Assembly: GCA_003252385.1 (NCBI GenBank)
Contig: QKEH01000040.1
Coordinates: forward strand, 1-54,631
DNA length: 54,631 nt
DNA from: Bacteroidota bacterium
GTDB lineage: Bacteria > Bacteroidota > Bacteroidia > Bacteroidales > UBA10428
Direction of reading: 5' to 3'
In this document: one piece after another, positions 19,113-27,201 of the stretch
How positions within the stretch are numbered: position 1 is the first letter of the stretch
How the letters are laid out: every line of letters starts with the position of its first letter
Translations under genes and position numbers: made by a program
Notes under the pieces: model-generated
Told to the model about the DNA's origin: nothing
What the model saw: only the letters and a program-made list of their open reading frames with translations
Databases searched by the model: none

Positions 19113-19244
19113 GGCACATGTGGTTAATTCGCCTGAAAATTACGGAATTGACCTATTGCCCGAAAGAAGAGTTATTCACAATTCGGATATTCAGGATTAT
19201 TGCTTTATCTTCGCGCTGAAAAAATTTTTTAAACCACAAAACAG

Positions 19245-19931
19245 ATGAAAAAGTTTGGAATCATTGCAATTATAGTTGCTTCAGTTATTGCCCTGCCATC
19301 ATGCAGTTCAACTGGCTTAAAATCAGCTAAAGCTAAAAACGAAACCGACTCGGTGAGTTATATGATAGGTATTTCGGTAGGACACAGCTTAAAAGCTCAG
19401 GACATTCCCGGAATCAGCCCTGAACTGATTTTAAAAGGTATTACCGAAGTATTGGATAACGATTCGGCTCTGAGCATGCAGGAAGCCAACATGTACCTGC
19501 AGCAGTATTTCGGCCAACTGGCACAAAAGAAAGCCGATGAGAACATTGAAAAAGGCAGAAAATTCCTGGAAGAAAATAAAACCATGGCCGGTGTTGTTGA
19601 AACCCCAAGTGGCTTGCAGTATAAAGTAATTGAAGAAGGTACCGGCAAAATGCCCAAAGAAACTGACAAAGTAAAATGCCACTACCGTGGCCGACTGTTG
19701 GATGGTACCGAATTCGACAATTCGTACGATCGCGGACAACCCGCTGAGTTCGGACTGCAAGGTGTAATTCGCGGATGGACCGAAGGTTTACAACTGATGA
19801 AAGAAGGCGGAAAATACGAACTATACATTCCCGGTGAGCTGGCTTACGGCCCACGTGGTGGCGGTCGCATGATCGGACCCAACGAAACCCTGATATTCGA
19901 AATTGAACTTCTTGAAGTAGTATCAGAATAA
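19245..19931 (+). CDS. FKBP-type peptidyl-prolyl isomerase lipoprotein
   Basis: The 228-residue protein starts with a lipoprotein signal (about 1-19, lipobox LPSC, Cys20). A helical FkpA/Mip-type dimerisation domain follows (about 35-115; [17 protein letters not shown]). An FKBP domain closes the protein (about 120-228; [22 protein letters not shown], then [12 protein letters not shown], then [14 protein letters not shown], then [10 protein letters not shown]). It isomerises X-Pro bonds of proteins folding in the periplasm or at the outer membrane. A TATCTTCG -7-like element precedes it. It is followed 16 bases later by a cyclophilin, so two unrelated isomerase folds appear to be co-transcribed. 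Confidence 0.93.
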   Translation: MKKFGIIAIIVASVIALPSCSSTGLKSAKAKNETDSVSYMIGISVGHSLKAQDIPGISPELILKGITEVLDNDSALSMQEANMYLQQYFGQLAQKKADENIEKGRKFLEENKTMAGVVETPSGLQYKVIEEGTGKMPKETDKVKCHYRGRLLDGTEFDNSYDRGQPAEFGLQGVIRGWTEGLQLMKEGGKYELYIPGELAYGPRGGGRMIGPNETLIFEIELLEVVSE

Positions 19932-19947
19932 TTTAAAATTTTTAAGA

Positions 19948-20406
19948 ATGACTAAAGCAGTTATTAAAACAGCTAAGGGGATAATGAATGTGGAGTTGTA
20001 TGACCAGGATGCCCCCAACACTGTTGCCAATTTTGTTAAACTGGCCAAATCAGGTTACTATAATGGACTGGCCTTTCACCGGGTAATTCCCGATTTCGTA
20101 ATTCAGGGAGGTTGCCCATTCTCAAAGGACATGAGCAACCCTCGTGTAGGCACCGGCGGACCGGGCTATTCTATCGATTGCGAATTGGACGGTGAGTTGC
20201 AATATCACGACCGGGGCGTGCTGAGCATGGCTCATGCCGGACGCAATACCGGAGGGTCGCAGTTCTTCATCTGTCATGGTCGCCAGAATACACGACATCT
20301 CGACCGCAACCATACCTGCTTTGGAAAAGTGGTTTCCGGTATCGAAGTGGTAGATGCCATTGTTGCAGGTGACAAAATTGAAAGTATTGAGATAACTGAA
20401 CAATAG
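19948..20406 (+). CDS. Cyclophilin-type peptidyl-prolyl isomerase
   Basis: The 152-residue protein is a single cyclophilin domain with no signal peptide. Active-site motifs are clear: [13 protein letters not shown] (about 50-62, catalytic Arg), the Met-Ala-His stretch GVLSMAHAG (about 90-98), GGSQFFICH (about 102-110) and the late [13 protein letters not shown]. The usual Trp/His near 'HLDxxHxxFG' is the His here, as in many bacterial forms. It probably acts in the cytoplasm, whereas its operon neighbour is an exported lipoprotein. A strong terminator follows the stop by 18 bases. Confidence 0.93.
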   Translation: MTKAVIKTAKGIMNVELYDQDAPNTVANFVKLAKSGYYNGLAFHRVIPDFVIQGGCPFSKDMSNPRVGTGGPGYSIDCELDGELQYHDRGVLSMAHAGRNTGGSQFFICHGRQNTRHLDRNHTCFGKVVSGIEVVDAIVAGDKIESIEITEQ

Positions 20407-20424
20407 GAAGCTGTAAAACCATAC

Positions 20425-20458
20425 GAAAAGCCTCCAGATCCTGGGGGCTTTTCTTTTT
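20425..20458 (+). terminator. Terminator of the FKBP-cyclophilin operon
   Basis: GAAAAGCCTCC pairs with GGGGGCTTTTC (one G-T pair) and is followed by TTTTT. Confidence 0.85.
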
Positions 20459-20469
20459 AATCACCATCA

Positions 20470-20477
20470 TAATTTTG
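20470..20477 (+). promoter_or_regulatory. -7 element of the MscS gene
   Basis: TAATTTTG matches TAnnTTTG fully and lies 20 bases before the ATG. No TTG is seen at the expected -33 position. Confidence 0.45.
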
Positions 20478-20497
20478 AATACATACACCTTTTTACT

Positions 20498-21751
20498 ATG
20501 AAAATGCGTGTTCTTTTTTCCATTGAACCCCTGTTGCATCAATGGGGTATAGCCGAAGGGTATATAGCCCCGATTAACCTGGCTTTTGGTATACTGATTA
20601 TTCTGCTGGGCGCCTTCCTCTCGGACATCATTGCCCGAAGGCTCATTCTAACCTTGCTAGCACGTTTTGTAGAACGCAGCGAAAACACCTGGGACGACAT
20701 CATCTTTGAACATAAGGTTTTCAATCGCTTGTCGCATTTGGCACCTGCATTCATACTCCATTGGTCGGTCGGCTACGTTTTTAAAGACTACCCCAAATGG
20801 GAAACCCTTTTTCAGGGAGCCATCCAAATTTATTTCATTGTGTTAATTCTGATGGTGCTGACCTCATTCCTTAAAGCCCTGAACGAGATTTATATGACCC
20901 AGCCCATCTCCAAGGATCGGCCTATCAAAGGATACATTCAGATTGTGCAAATCCTGTTCTACAGCATTGCATTTATTCTGATCCTGTCGGTTATACTGGG
21001 AAAATCGCCCATTGTATTGCTCACCGGAATTGGAGCTCTGGCAGCGGTACTGATACTGGTCTTTAAAGACACCATTCTGGGTTTTGTTGCCAGCATTCAG
21101 CTTTCGGCAAATAATATGGTACGCATTGGCGATTGGATATCGTTACCCAAACACAATACCGATGGCACAGTTATTGAAATTACCCTGAACACCGTTAAAG
21201 TTCAGAACTGGGACAAAACCATAAGCACCATACCCACTTACGTTCTGGTATCCGATTCGTTTGGCAACTGGCGCGGCATGGAGGAGTCGGGAGGACGCCG
21301 CATTAAACGCCACCTGCTCCTTGATATGAGAAGTGTAAAGTTTTGCACCCCGGAGTTACTGGAAAAACTGAAACAGGTAATCTATCTCAAGGACTATATT
21401 CAATCCGCTTTACAAGAAATTGAACACTATAACCGTATCAACCAGATTGATCCGGAAATTGTGGTCAATGGCCGCCGGCTGACCAATATCGGGGTGTTCC
21501 GGAAATATGTGCAACTTTACCTGCAACATCATCCGAAAATAAATCAGGAACTTACCCTGTTGGTGCGACAACTTCAACCTACAGAAACCGGAATACCCAT
21601 TGAAATATACGCCTTTAGCAGCGATAAACAGTGGGCCAACTACGAAGGCCTTCAGGCCGATATCTTTGATCATATCCTGGCCGTACTCCCCGAATTTGAA
21701 CTGCGTGTCTTCCAAAATCCCACAGGAGAAGACTTTAAAGCTATTCGGTAA
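20498..21751 (+). CDS. MscS/YbdG-type mechanosensitive channel
   Basis: The 417-residue protein has five likely membrane helices (about 22-45, 70-90, 105-125, 150-170 and 175-205). An MscS beta domain follows (about 215-265; MVRIGDWISLPKHNTDGTVIEITLNTVKVQNWD) and then a long cytoplasmic alpha-beta domain. The IVLLTGIGALAAVLILVFKDTILGF segment is the pore helix of the family. Length and the extended C-terminal domain resemble the larger YbdG/MscM subfamily rather than the about 286-residue MscS. It should relieve osmotic downshock by releasing solutes. The next gene starts about 85 bases later in the same direction and could be read from the same transcript. Confidence 0.93.
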   Translation: MKMRVLFSIEPLLHQWGIAEGYIAPINLAFGILIILLGAFLSDIIARRLILTLLARFVERSENTWDDIIFEHKVFNRLSHLAPAFILHWSVGYVFKDYPKWETLFQGAIQIYFIVLILMVLTSFLKALNEIYMTQPISKDRPIKGYIQIVQILFYSIAFILILSVILGKSPIVLLTGIGALAAVLILVFKDTILGFVASIQLSANNMVRIGDWISLPKHNTDGTVIEITLNTVKVQNWDKTISTIPTYVLVSDSFGNWRGMEESGGRRIKRHLLLDMRSVKFCTPELLEKLKQVIYLKDYIQSALQEIEHYNRINQIDPEIVVNGRRLTNIGVFRKYVQLYLQHHPKINQELTLLVRQLQPTETGIPIEIYAFSSDKQWANYEGLQADIFDHILAVLPEFELRVFQNPTGEDFKAIR

Positions 21752-21836
21752 GTTTCCTGAACCTGGCGGTACGAATAAAAAAATACTTCTGCTTGTAAGT
21801 TTTTATCTGGCTGAACGACTAGATAGAAAAAAGAGT

Positions 21837-22322
21837 ATGAAGTATTTTTTTATAACCCTTACATTAATCCTTGTGTTGAAAACACAAGCACAGGAGGTAT
21901 ACAATTTCGAATTGGAAACCCCCAGCGGAGAGCATCTGTCTTTCACTGAAATACAAGGAACACAACTTACCCTTATCGATTTCTGGGCTACCTGGTGCAA
22001 GCCGTGTGTAAATTCCATACCCAAATTGGTAGAATTGTCAAAGTTGTACGCCGGGAATGAAGTGGCGTTTATCGGGATTTCCATCGACAGCCCCCGAAAT
22101 CTTTCCAAAGTACTTCCCTTTGTTCAGTCTGTTGGCATAAACTACCCGGTATTACTCGACACCAATCAGGAGTTGATGCGGGAACTGAATGTTTCGGTGA
22201 TACCCACGCTGCTGCTGGTAAGTGCCTCCGGACAAATCCTTATGGTACACGAAGGATTTGCCCCTGGAGATGCACAGGTAATTCATGATGCAATAGAACA
22301 CTACCGCCATGAAGCTAAGTAA
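21837..22322 (+). CDS. TlpA-like exported thioredoxin
   Basis: The start is the ATG at 21837, directly before a signal peptide (MKYFFITLTLILVLKTQAQ); in-frame codons further upstream overlap the MscS gene and lack sense. The 161-residue product is a TlpA/ResA-family thioredoxin fold with the active site WCKPC at about residues 55-59 (context FWATWCKPC). The cis-Pro loop is VIPTLLLV at about 120-127. Such proteins reduce disulfides in the periplasm and usually draw electrons from DsbD/CcdA. Its last 14 bases overlap the start of the barrel gene, showing translational coupling, so its client may be that barrel or the following redoxin. Confidence 0.9.
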   Translation: MKYFFITLTLILVLKTQAQEVYNFELETPSGEHLSFTEIQGTQLTLIDFWATWCKPCVNSIPKLVELSKLYAGNEVAFIGISIDSPRNLSKVLPFVQSVGINYPVLLDTNQELMRELNVSVIPTLLLVSASGQILMVHEGFAPGDAQVIHDAIEHYRHEAK

Positions 22323-23814
22323 CACGCTGATAATCATCGGATGCCTGGTTGCTTTTCCGGATACGGAGAAATTATACGGGCAGCTTAGCGGCAATAGTAT
22401 TTCGGAGTATCAGCTGGGAAATATCCCCGAGTACAAACCGGATTACCTAAGCACGCTATACAACCAATTGAATTTAAATTATCGCTACAAAGGGTTAAAT
22501 ACCAGCGCACGAATCGAACAATTCTATGCTAACGATTCAACTCCACGCGATTACCTGCAACTTAGCCAATGGCAAGTAAATTACCGCCAGAAAGGCTTGG
22601 ATCTAAAAGCCGGTAACTTTTACGAAACCCTGGGAAGAGGGCTGCTGTTTCGTTCGTTCGAAATACCGGCTTCCATTAAGGAGGAGCGGTTTTACCGTAT
22701 TCGACAAGGGTTTTATCGCGATATTCAGGGTGCATCCATTAAATATTCGAGTGGAGCTTTTCGGCTAAAAGCCTTGTACGGAAAACCGTTGCAAAACACC
22801 TTTCCTCCCGGGAGCGAATATCGCCGAACCGAAACTCTGGAAGCGGTTCAGCCTGAATTCAACATTAAAAAACAAACTTTGGGAACCATTCTTATGCGGC
22901 ATTCCGCTTTAGGAAAGTACACCCTGTATTCATCGAGTTACATTCAGGGTAGTCTCCCCTACCATTTTTCGTACTACGGCGAATATGCCCGGAATCTGTC
23001 TGATGGAACGCAGTATACCGACCTGTCCAATCCTGCCTCCTATGGCACCTATTTGTCACTGAACCACAGTTTGGGTGGCTACGGTGCCAGCCTGGAATAC
23101 AAATCGTACCGAAACTTACTGATTGGTTCGGGTATTTCCGACCCACCCACCCTGGTCAGGGAGCAATCGTATCGGTTACTCAACCGCAGTACCCACCTGA
23201 CAGAGCTGCGAAATGAGCAAGGATACCAATTGGAAGTTTTTTATAGTTTTCCAGACAATAAAATGTTAACGTTCAACCATGCGTGGGCAGAAAATAGTAT
23301 GCTGAATACCTTCCACTATCAAGAATGGTTTCTTGAATATTACTGGCCTTTACCCTCGGGAAGTTCTTTAAAAGTCTTTCAGGATTTTTCCTCCGATGAA
23401 ATCATTCGGGAAAATTTGCGGTATTCGGGTGGCATGTACTACACCCAGGTAATCCAAAATGATTGGTCGTTGGCGCTGGAATCAGAAGCTCAGCATATCA
23501 ACCGAAACTACACAATTAAACAATCGGTTACCAACCTGTATTTTGGACTGATACTGAGCCGTGGCGCAAAACTCAGCCTGAGCGGGTACTATGAATTTTC
23601 CGATGACCCCATTGTGGCCGACCGCATAGCCACCGACAAAATTGAGAAAAGACGTCATTTCTGGGGACTTGGCGCATCCTATCGCCCTACTGCGCAACAG
23701 GCATTCCAGCTATTTATGGGTGAACGCCGTGGCGGCCCTGCCTGCACTTCGGGAGTTTGCTACGAGGTGCTCGATTTTAAAGGTATAGAATTTCGATGGA
23801 CAACAAAATTTTAA
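22309..23814 (+). CDS. DUF6029-type outer-membrane beta-barrel protein
   Basis: The 501-residue protein has a signal peptide (about 1-25, cleaved near LYGQ). It continues as alternating aromatic/polar strands throughout (for example LNLNYRYKGLNTSARIEQFY, FSYYGEYARN and YTLYSSSYIQGSL) and ends with Phe, as outer-membrane barrels do. No carbohydrate or iron-uptake plug is seen. I assign it to the DUF6029 group of Bacteroidota from memory of its C-terminal pattern. Two cysteines lie near the end in RGGPACTSGVCYEV (about 477-487) in an otherwise Cys-poor protein, which fits a loop disulfide. It is coupled to the TlpA-like gene by a 14-base overlap and followed 15 bases later by a secreted redoxin. 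Confidence 0.8.
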   Translation: MKLSNTLIIIGCLVAFPDTEKLYGQLSGNSISEYQLGNIPEYKPDYLSTLYNQLNLNYRYKGLNTSARIEQFYANDSTPRDYLQLSQWQVNYRQKGLDLKAGNFYETLGRGLLFRSFEIPASIKEERFYRIRQGFYRDIQGASIKYSSGAFRLKALYGKPLQNTFPPGSEYRRTETLEAVQPEFNIKKQTLGTILMRHSALGKYTLYSSSYIQGSLPYHFSYYGEYARNLSDGTQYTDLSNPASYGTYLSLNHSLGGYGASLEYKSYRNLLIGSGISDPPTLVREQSYRLLNRSTHLTELRNEQGYQLEVFYSFPDNKMLTFNHAWAENSMLNTFHYQEWFLEYYWPLPSGSSLKVFQDFSSDEIIRENLRYSGGMYYTQVIQNDWSLALESEAQHINRNYTIKQSVTNLYFGLILSRGAKLSLSGYYEFSDDPIVADRIATDKIEKRRHFWGLGASYRPTAQQAFQLFMGERRGGPACTSGVCYEVLDFKGIEFRWTTKF

Positions 23815-23829
23815 CTAAAACACCATACT

Positions 23830-24609
23830 ATGAAAAAATTCACGATTTCTCTTGGACTTATACTGTCGATGGTTACTGTAACCCAGGCGCAGGAAGTTGG
23901 GCAGCCAGCCCCCGATTTCACCCTCAATAAACTGGGAGGGGGCAGTTTCCGTTTGTCCGATCAGCAGGGCAAAGTGGTCATGATTTTTATGTTTGGCTAC
24001 AACTGCCACTTTTGTGTAACCGCCGGCCCTCAAATTGAGGCAAGCCTGGTAACCCCCTACCAAAACCGGGAAGACTATGTTGCCATCGGAGCAGATTTGT
24101 GGAATGGCAGTCAAAGCGGAGTGGAATCCTTCCGGTCGAGCAGTAGCTTAAGTATCCCCTTGCTGATGCAGGCCAGCACACTGGCAACCAGCTACAACAC
24201 GGCGCACGATCGAATTATTGTGGTAGATAAGAATGGCTCCATCGTTTTTAAAAACAATGGGCAGGCTGCTGAAAATGTACTTTCCGAAGCAACCACAGCC
24301 ATTAACAACGCACTGGCGGAATCGGTTAATGCCATCGAAGATCACGAACAAGCAGTTAGAAAACCTAGGGTTTACCCCAATCCAGCTAACGAACAAACCA
24401 GTATATCGGTCAACCTCACCGAAAGTGCACGGGTACAAGCAGCTATTTATACCTTGCCCGGACAACTAATAGCCACTCACCAGTACGGTTTCATCCACGA
24501 AGGAGCGAATGAACTCCCTTTGGAACTGTCTAACCTGCCTGCAGGAGCCTATTGGTTGAAAGTGGGAATAAACCAGGAGTTTACGACCCTTCGCCTAATC
24601 CGGCAGTAA
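23830..24609 (+). CDS. Redoxin with T9SS sorting domain
   Basis: The 259-residue protein has a signal peptide (about 1-20), a peroxiredoxin/thioredoxin-like domain (about 22-165) and a type A T9SS C-terminal domain (about 178-259). The redoxin begins VGQPAPDFTLNKLGG and has the redox motif GYNCHFC at about residues 57-63. The sorting domain runs from VYPNPANEQTSISVN to AGAYWLKV and TLRLIRQ. Such proteins cross the outer membrane through the type IX system and are anchored on the cell surface or released. It is third in the TlpA-barrel-redoxin run. A bidirectional terminator follows, separating it from the convergent glnK gene. Confidence 0.88.
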   Translation: MKKFTISLGLILSMVTVTQAQEVGQPAPDFTLNKLGGGSFRLSDQQGKVVMIFMFGYNCHFCVTAGPQIEASLVTPYQNREDYVAIGADLWNGSQSGVESFRSSSSLSIPLLMQASTLATSYNTAHDRIIVVDKNGSIVFKNNGQAAENVLSEATTAINNALAESVNAIEDHEQAVRKPRVYPNPANEQTSISVNLTESARVQAAIYTLPGQLIATHQYGFIHEGANELPLELSNLPAGAYWLKVGINQEFTTLRLIRQ

Positions 24610-24692
24610 TCTTTTGAGTCCGCCTGCTATTATCCATGTATTTCCAGGCGTTAAGTTCATTATTTTAAAACACCTCTGCAATTCGATTAGTC

Positions 24693-24726
24693 AAAAAAGG
24701 GTTCTGTAGATTACAGAACCCTTTTT
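24693..24726. terminator. Bidirectional terminator between the redoxin gene and glnK
   Basis: AAAAAGGGTTCTGTA pairs with TACAGAACCCTTTTT around a short GAT loop, with A and T runs on either side. It can end both convergent transcripts. Confidence 0.9.
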
Positions 24727-24750
24727 AATTTGGTTGTTGTTGTATTTGTA

Positions 24751-25089
24751 TCAAATCGCTTTACCGCCACGCTCTTCCGTTCTGATTCGGATACATTCCT
24801 CCAGATTGGTGATATAAATCTTCCCGTCGCCGATACCTTCATCCGTCTTTGCACTTTTAATGATGGTATTAATGGTGGTTTCAACGAATTCGTCATTGAC
24901 TGCAATTTCGATCTTTACCTTAGGTATCAGGTTGGGTATAACCTTTTTCCCACGGTAAATATCTATGTTTTGTTGCCGTCCATGACCGGAAGTACGTATC
25001 ACGGTTATGCGGGTAATGTCGTTCTCGATGAGGGCTTCACGCACTGCATCAAGCTTTTTTTCACGTATGATTGCTGTAATAAGTTTCAT
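24751..25089 (-). CDS. glnK: PII nitrogen regulatory protein (copy 1)
   Basis: The start is the ATG at 25089, giving 112 residues that begin MKLITAIIREKKLD as PII proteins do. The T loop GHGRQQNIDIYRGKK (about 37-51) keeps the conserved Tyr of YRG. The IPKVKIEIAV strand and the C-terminal signature RIRTEERGGKAI are present. PII trimers bind ATP/ADP and 2-oxoglutarate and block the Amt channel pore when nitrogen is plentiful. It is the last gene of the second amtB-glnK pair, 107 bases after amtB. It closely resembles the other PII (26827-27171); the clearest change is a shorter loop before GDGKI. Confidence 0.95.
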   Translation of the reverse strand: MKLITAIIREKKLDAVREALIENDITRITVIRTSGHGRQQNIDIYRGKKVIPNLIPKVKIEIAVNDEFVETTINTIIKSAKTDEGIGDGKIYITNLEECIRIRTEERGGKAI

Positions 25090-25196
25090 GCTATTGCATT
25101 TTAGTGTCAAATTGAAAAGTAGTGTAAAAAAGTGTTTTATCCATAATCCAACCTTTGGAAATTGAATTTGTCGGTTTGATCATGGATCGAAACTTC

Positions 25197-26522
25197 CTAT
25201 CCTAAATTAAGCATACCGTATCCGTGCTCACTATGCAGGGAGCTGTCAAGACCGGCCATTTCCTTATGGGCAGGCAGACGGAAACCAATAAACTTTTCAA
25301 CCAGGTAACATATCACAAGTGTGCCAATGGCGGAGAATGCAATGGTTACGCCGATACCTTTTAGTTGTACCAGAAATTGATCAATAGCCGTCCAGGTGCT
25401 GCCGATGTTGAGTGCAGCAGTCTCCATCCAACTCTTACGAATGAAAAATGACAACAGGATTACACCTATGCCACTGCCGACACCGTGTATACCGAAGCAG
25501 TCCAGACTATCGTCGTATCTAAATTTATCCTTTACTCCAATCATGTAGTAACAACCTATGGATGAAACTGCTCCTAAAATCACTGCCCCATAAGGCTGCA
25601 CCACGCCCGCTGCCGGAGTAATCACCACCAGACCGGCCAGAATACCGGACACAAAACCTAAAGAGGTCACCTTACGGAATTTAACCGCTTCGATAACTAG
25701 CCAGGTAAGGGCACCCGCAGCTGCTGAAATTTGGGTCATGGTAAGAGCCCGGGCGGTTTCAAGTCCACTGGAGTTTGTTGAACCGGCATTGAAACCAAAC
25801 CAGCCCACCCAAAGTAAACCAGCACCCATTAGGGTCATCACCAGGTTGTTTGGAGAAATTTGACTTTTTGGATAGTCGCGACGAGCTCCAAGGAAAAGAG
25901 CAGCAACCAAAGCGCTGGTACCAGCCGAAACATGAATTACCAAGCCACCCGCCAGGTCAATCACACCGGATGCACCGGTATTGGCCAGCCATCCGTCAGG
26001 CGCCCAGATCCAATGAGCCAATGGGCAATAAATGAGCAGAAACCAAAAGGCAATAAAAGCGAAATACCCTCTGAAATAAACTCTTTCGGCCAAAGCCCCA
26101 CTGATTAGAGCCGGAGTGATAATGGCAAATTTACCTTGGAACATGGCAATAACATACTCCGGCACTCCATTGATGATGGAGTTGTCAATACCTTTCAACA
26201 TAAAATAATCGCTACTCCAACCGATAAGGCCACCGAAACGGCTTTTCCCAAAAGTAAGGGCATACCCTACCAGCGCCCAGAGCACACCAATAATAGCCAG
26301 GGCTACGAAGCTGTGCATCATGGTGCCAATAACATTTTTTGTTCGCACCAGCCCGCCATAAAACATAGCCAAGCCGGGAATCATTAATAAAACTAAAGCG
26401 GTTGATGTGAGCATCCAGGCAGTAGTTCCGGTATCCACTTCGACTCCTTCCGAAGCCCATACCTTGCCGGTAAACAATAGCAAGCCCATCAAACCTAATC
26501 TAAGCAGGTTTTTAGATTTCAT
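25197..26522 (-). CDS. amtB: Ammonium transporter AmtB (copy 1)
   Basis: The 441-residue protein has a signal-like first helix and eleven membrane helices. Family marks are visible: MIPGLAMFYGGLVRTKNV (about 52-69), the twin pore histidines in AGGLVIHVSAG and FGIHGVGSG, and the NPNxxG-like and AAxGAL segments. It conducts ammonia/ammonium across the inner membrane. It pairs with the PII gene after it and lies 305 bases after the other amtB-glnK pair, which it mirrors, so the two pairs arose by tandem duplication. It is distinct enough at its C-terminus (LPAHKEMAGLDSSLHSEHG) to suggest an old duplication. Confidence 0.96.
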   Translation of the reverse strand: MKSKNLLRLGLMGLLLFTGKVWASEGVEVDTGTTAWMLTSTALVLLMIPGLAMFYGGLVRTKNVIGTMMHSFVALAIIGVLWALVGYALTFGKSRFGGLIGWSSDYFMLKGIDNSIINGVPEYVIAMFQGKFAIITPALISGALAERVYFRGYFAFIAFWFLLIYCPLAHWIWAPDGWLANTGASGVIDLAGGLVIHVSAGTSALVAALFLGARRDYPKSQISPNNLVMTLMGAGLLWVGWFGFNAGSTNSSGLETARALTMTQISAAAGALTWLVIEAVKFRKVTSLGFVSGILAGLVVITPAAGVVQPYGAVILGAVSSIGCYYMIGVKDKFRYDDSLDCFGIHGVGSGIGVILLSFFIRKSWMETAALNIGSTWTAIDQFLVQLKGIGVTIAFSAIGTLVICYLVEKFIGFRLPAHKEMAGLDSSLHSEHGYGMLNLG

Positions 26523-26563
26523 CGTAAATAATTAGGTTAAATTCTGTTGTTGTAAATCGGTAG

Positions 26564-26594
26564 CAAAAATAGCATCCTAATACCATTTTGACAA
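26564..26594 (-). promoter_or_regulatory. Promoter of the downstream amtB-glnK pair
   Basis: On the minus strand TTG, a 20-base spacer and TATTTTTG (26564-26571) match the Bacteroidota promoter with one extra spacer base. It lies about 42 bases before the amtB ATG, so the second pair has its own start. Confidence 0.65.
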
Positions 26595-26687
26595 ATTTTA
26601 TCGACTTTTTAGATAACAACCCCCAATTTTTAAAATCCCAAACAAAATCAAACGAGCTGTTTTTATCGAACCAACCCCATGTTATTA

Positions 26688-26696
26688 AGGGGTGTT
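26688..26696. promoter_or_regulatory. AGGGGTGTT motif upstream of amtB copy 1
   Basis: AGGGGTGTT occurs here and again at 28566-28574, upstream of both amtB genes. Here it forms the right arm of a small inverted repeat with AACCCC (26673-26678). It may be a shared control site. Confidence 0.35.
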
Positions 26697-26751
26697 ATTA
26701 TGGAATATCATTTTAAACCTAAAGTGATACACATCTCCAATTTACACCATT

Positions 26752-26779
26752 AAAAAACCCCGGGTAATTACCCGGGGTT
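26752..26779 (-). terminator. Terminator of the first amtB-glnK pair
   Basis: AACCCCGGGTAATTACCCGGGGTT is a perfect hairpin. On the minus strand it is followed by TTTT, ending transcription after the glnK at 26827. Confidence 0.9.
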
Positions 26780-26826
26780 CCGATTTACAACAGAGAATTT
26801 TAACCTAATAAATACGGTATATTGTA

Positions 26827-27171
26827 CTAAATGGCCGACCCCCCTCTTTCTTCTGTGCGAATACGAATACATTCTTCGAGGTTGGTAATGAATATTTTGC
26901 CATCTCCCACTTCTCCCTGGCTGTCCGTCTTTGCACTCTTCAGGATGGTATCCACGGTGATTTTTACAAATTCGTCGTTCACGGCAATTTCCATTTTCAC
27001 CTTCGGAATCAGATTGGGGACTACTTTCTTACCCCGATAAATATCCATGTTTTTTTGCTGACCGTGACCCGATACACGTACTACGGTAATGCGGGTAATA
27101 TCTTTTTCAATGAGGGCTTCACGCACCGCATCCAGTTTCTTTTCTCGTATTATAGCAGTTATTAACTTCAT
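26827..27171 (-). CDS. glnK: PII nitrogen regulatory protein (copy 2)
   Basis: This 114-residue PII protein begins MKLITAIIREKKLDAVREAL and has the T loop GHGQQKNMDIYRGKK with its conserved Tyr. It ends RIRTEERGGSAI. It lies 30 bases after the neighbouring amtB, as in classical amtB-glnK operons, and is followed by a strong terminator. It is very similar to the other copy, except that the Arg of the GRQ part of the T loop is Gln here and the loop before VGDGKI is two residues longer. Both changes fall in or near the Amt-contacting face, so the two PII proteins may prefer different Amt partners. Confidence 0.95.
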   Translation of the reverse strand: MKLITAIIREKKLDAVREALIEKDITRITVVRVSGHGQQKNMDIYRGKKVVPNLIPKVKMEIAVNDEFVKITVDTILKSAKTDSQGEVGDGKIFITNLEECIRIRTEERGGSAI

Positions 27172-27201
27172 GATTCTTTGATTTAAGTAATTAACAAAAA
27201 A

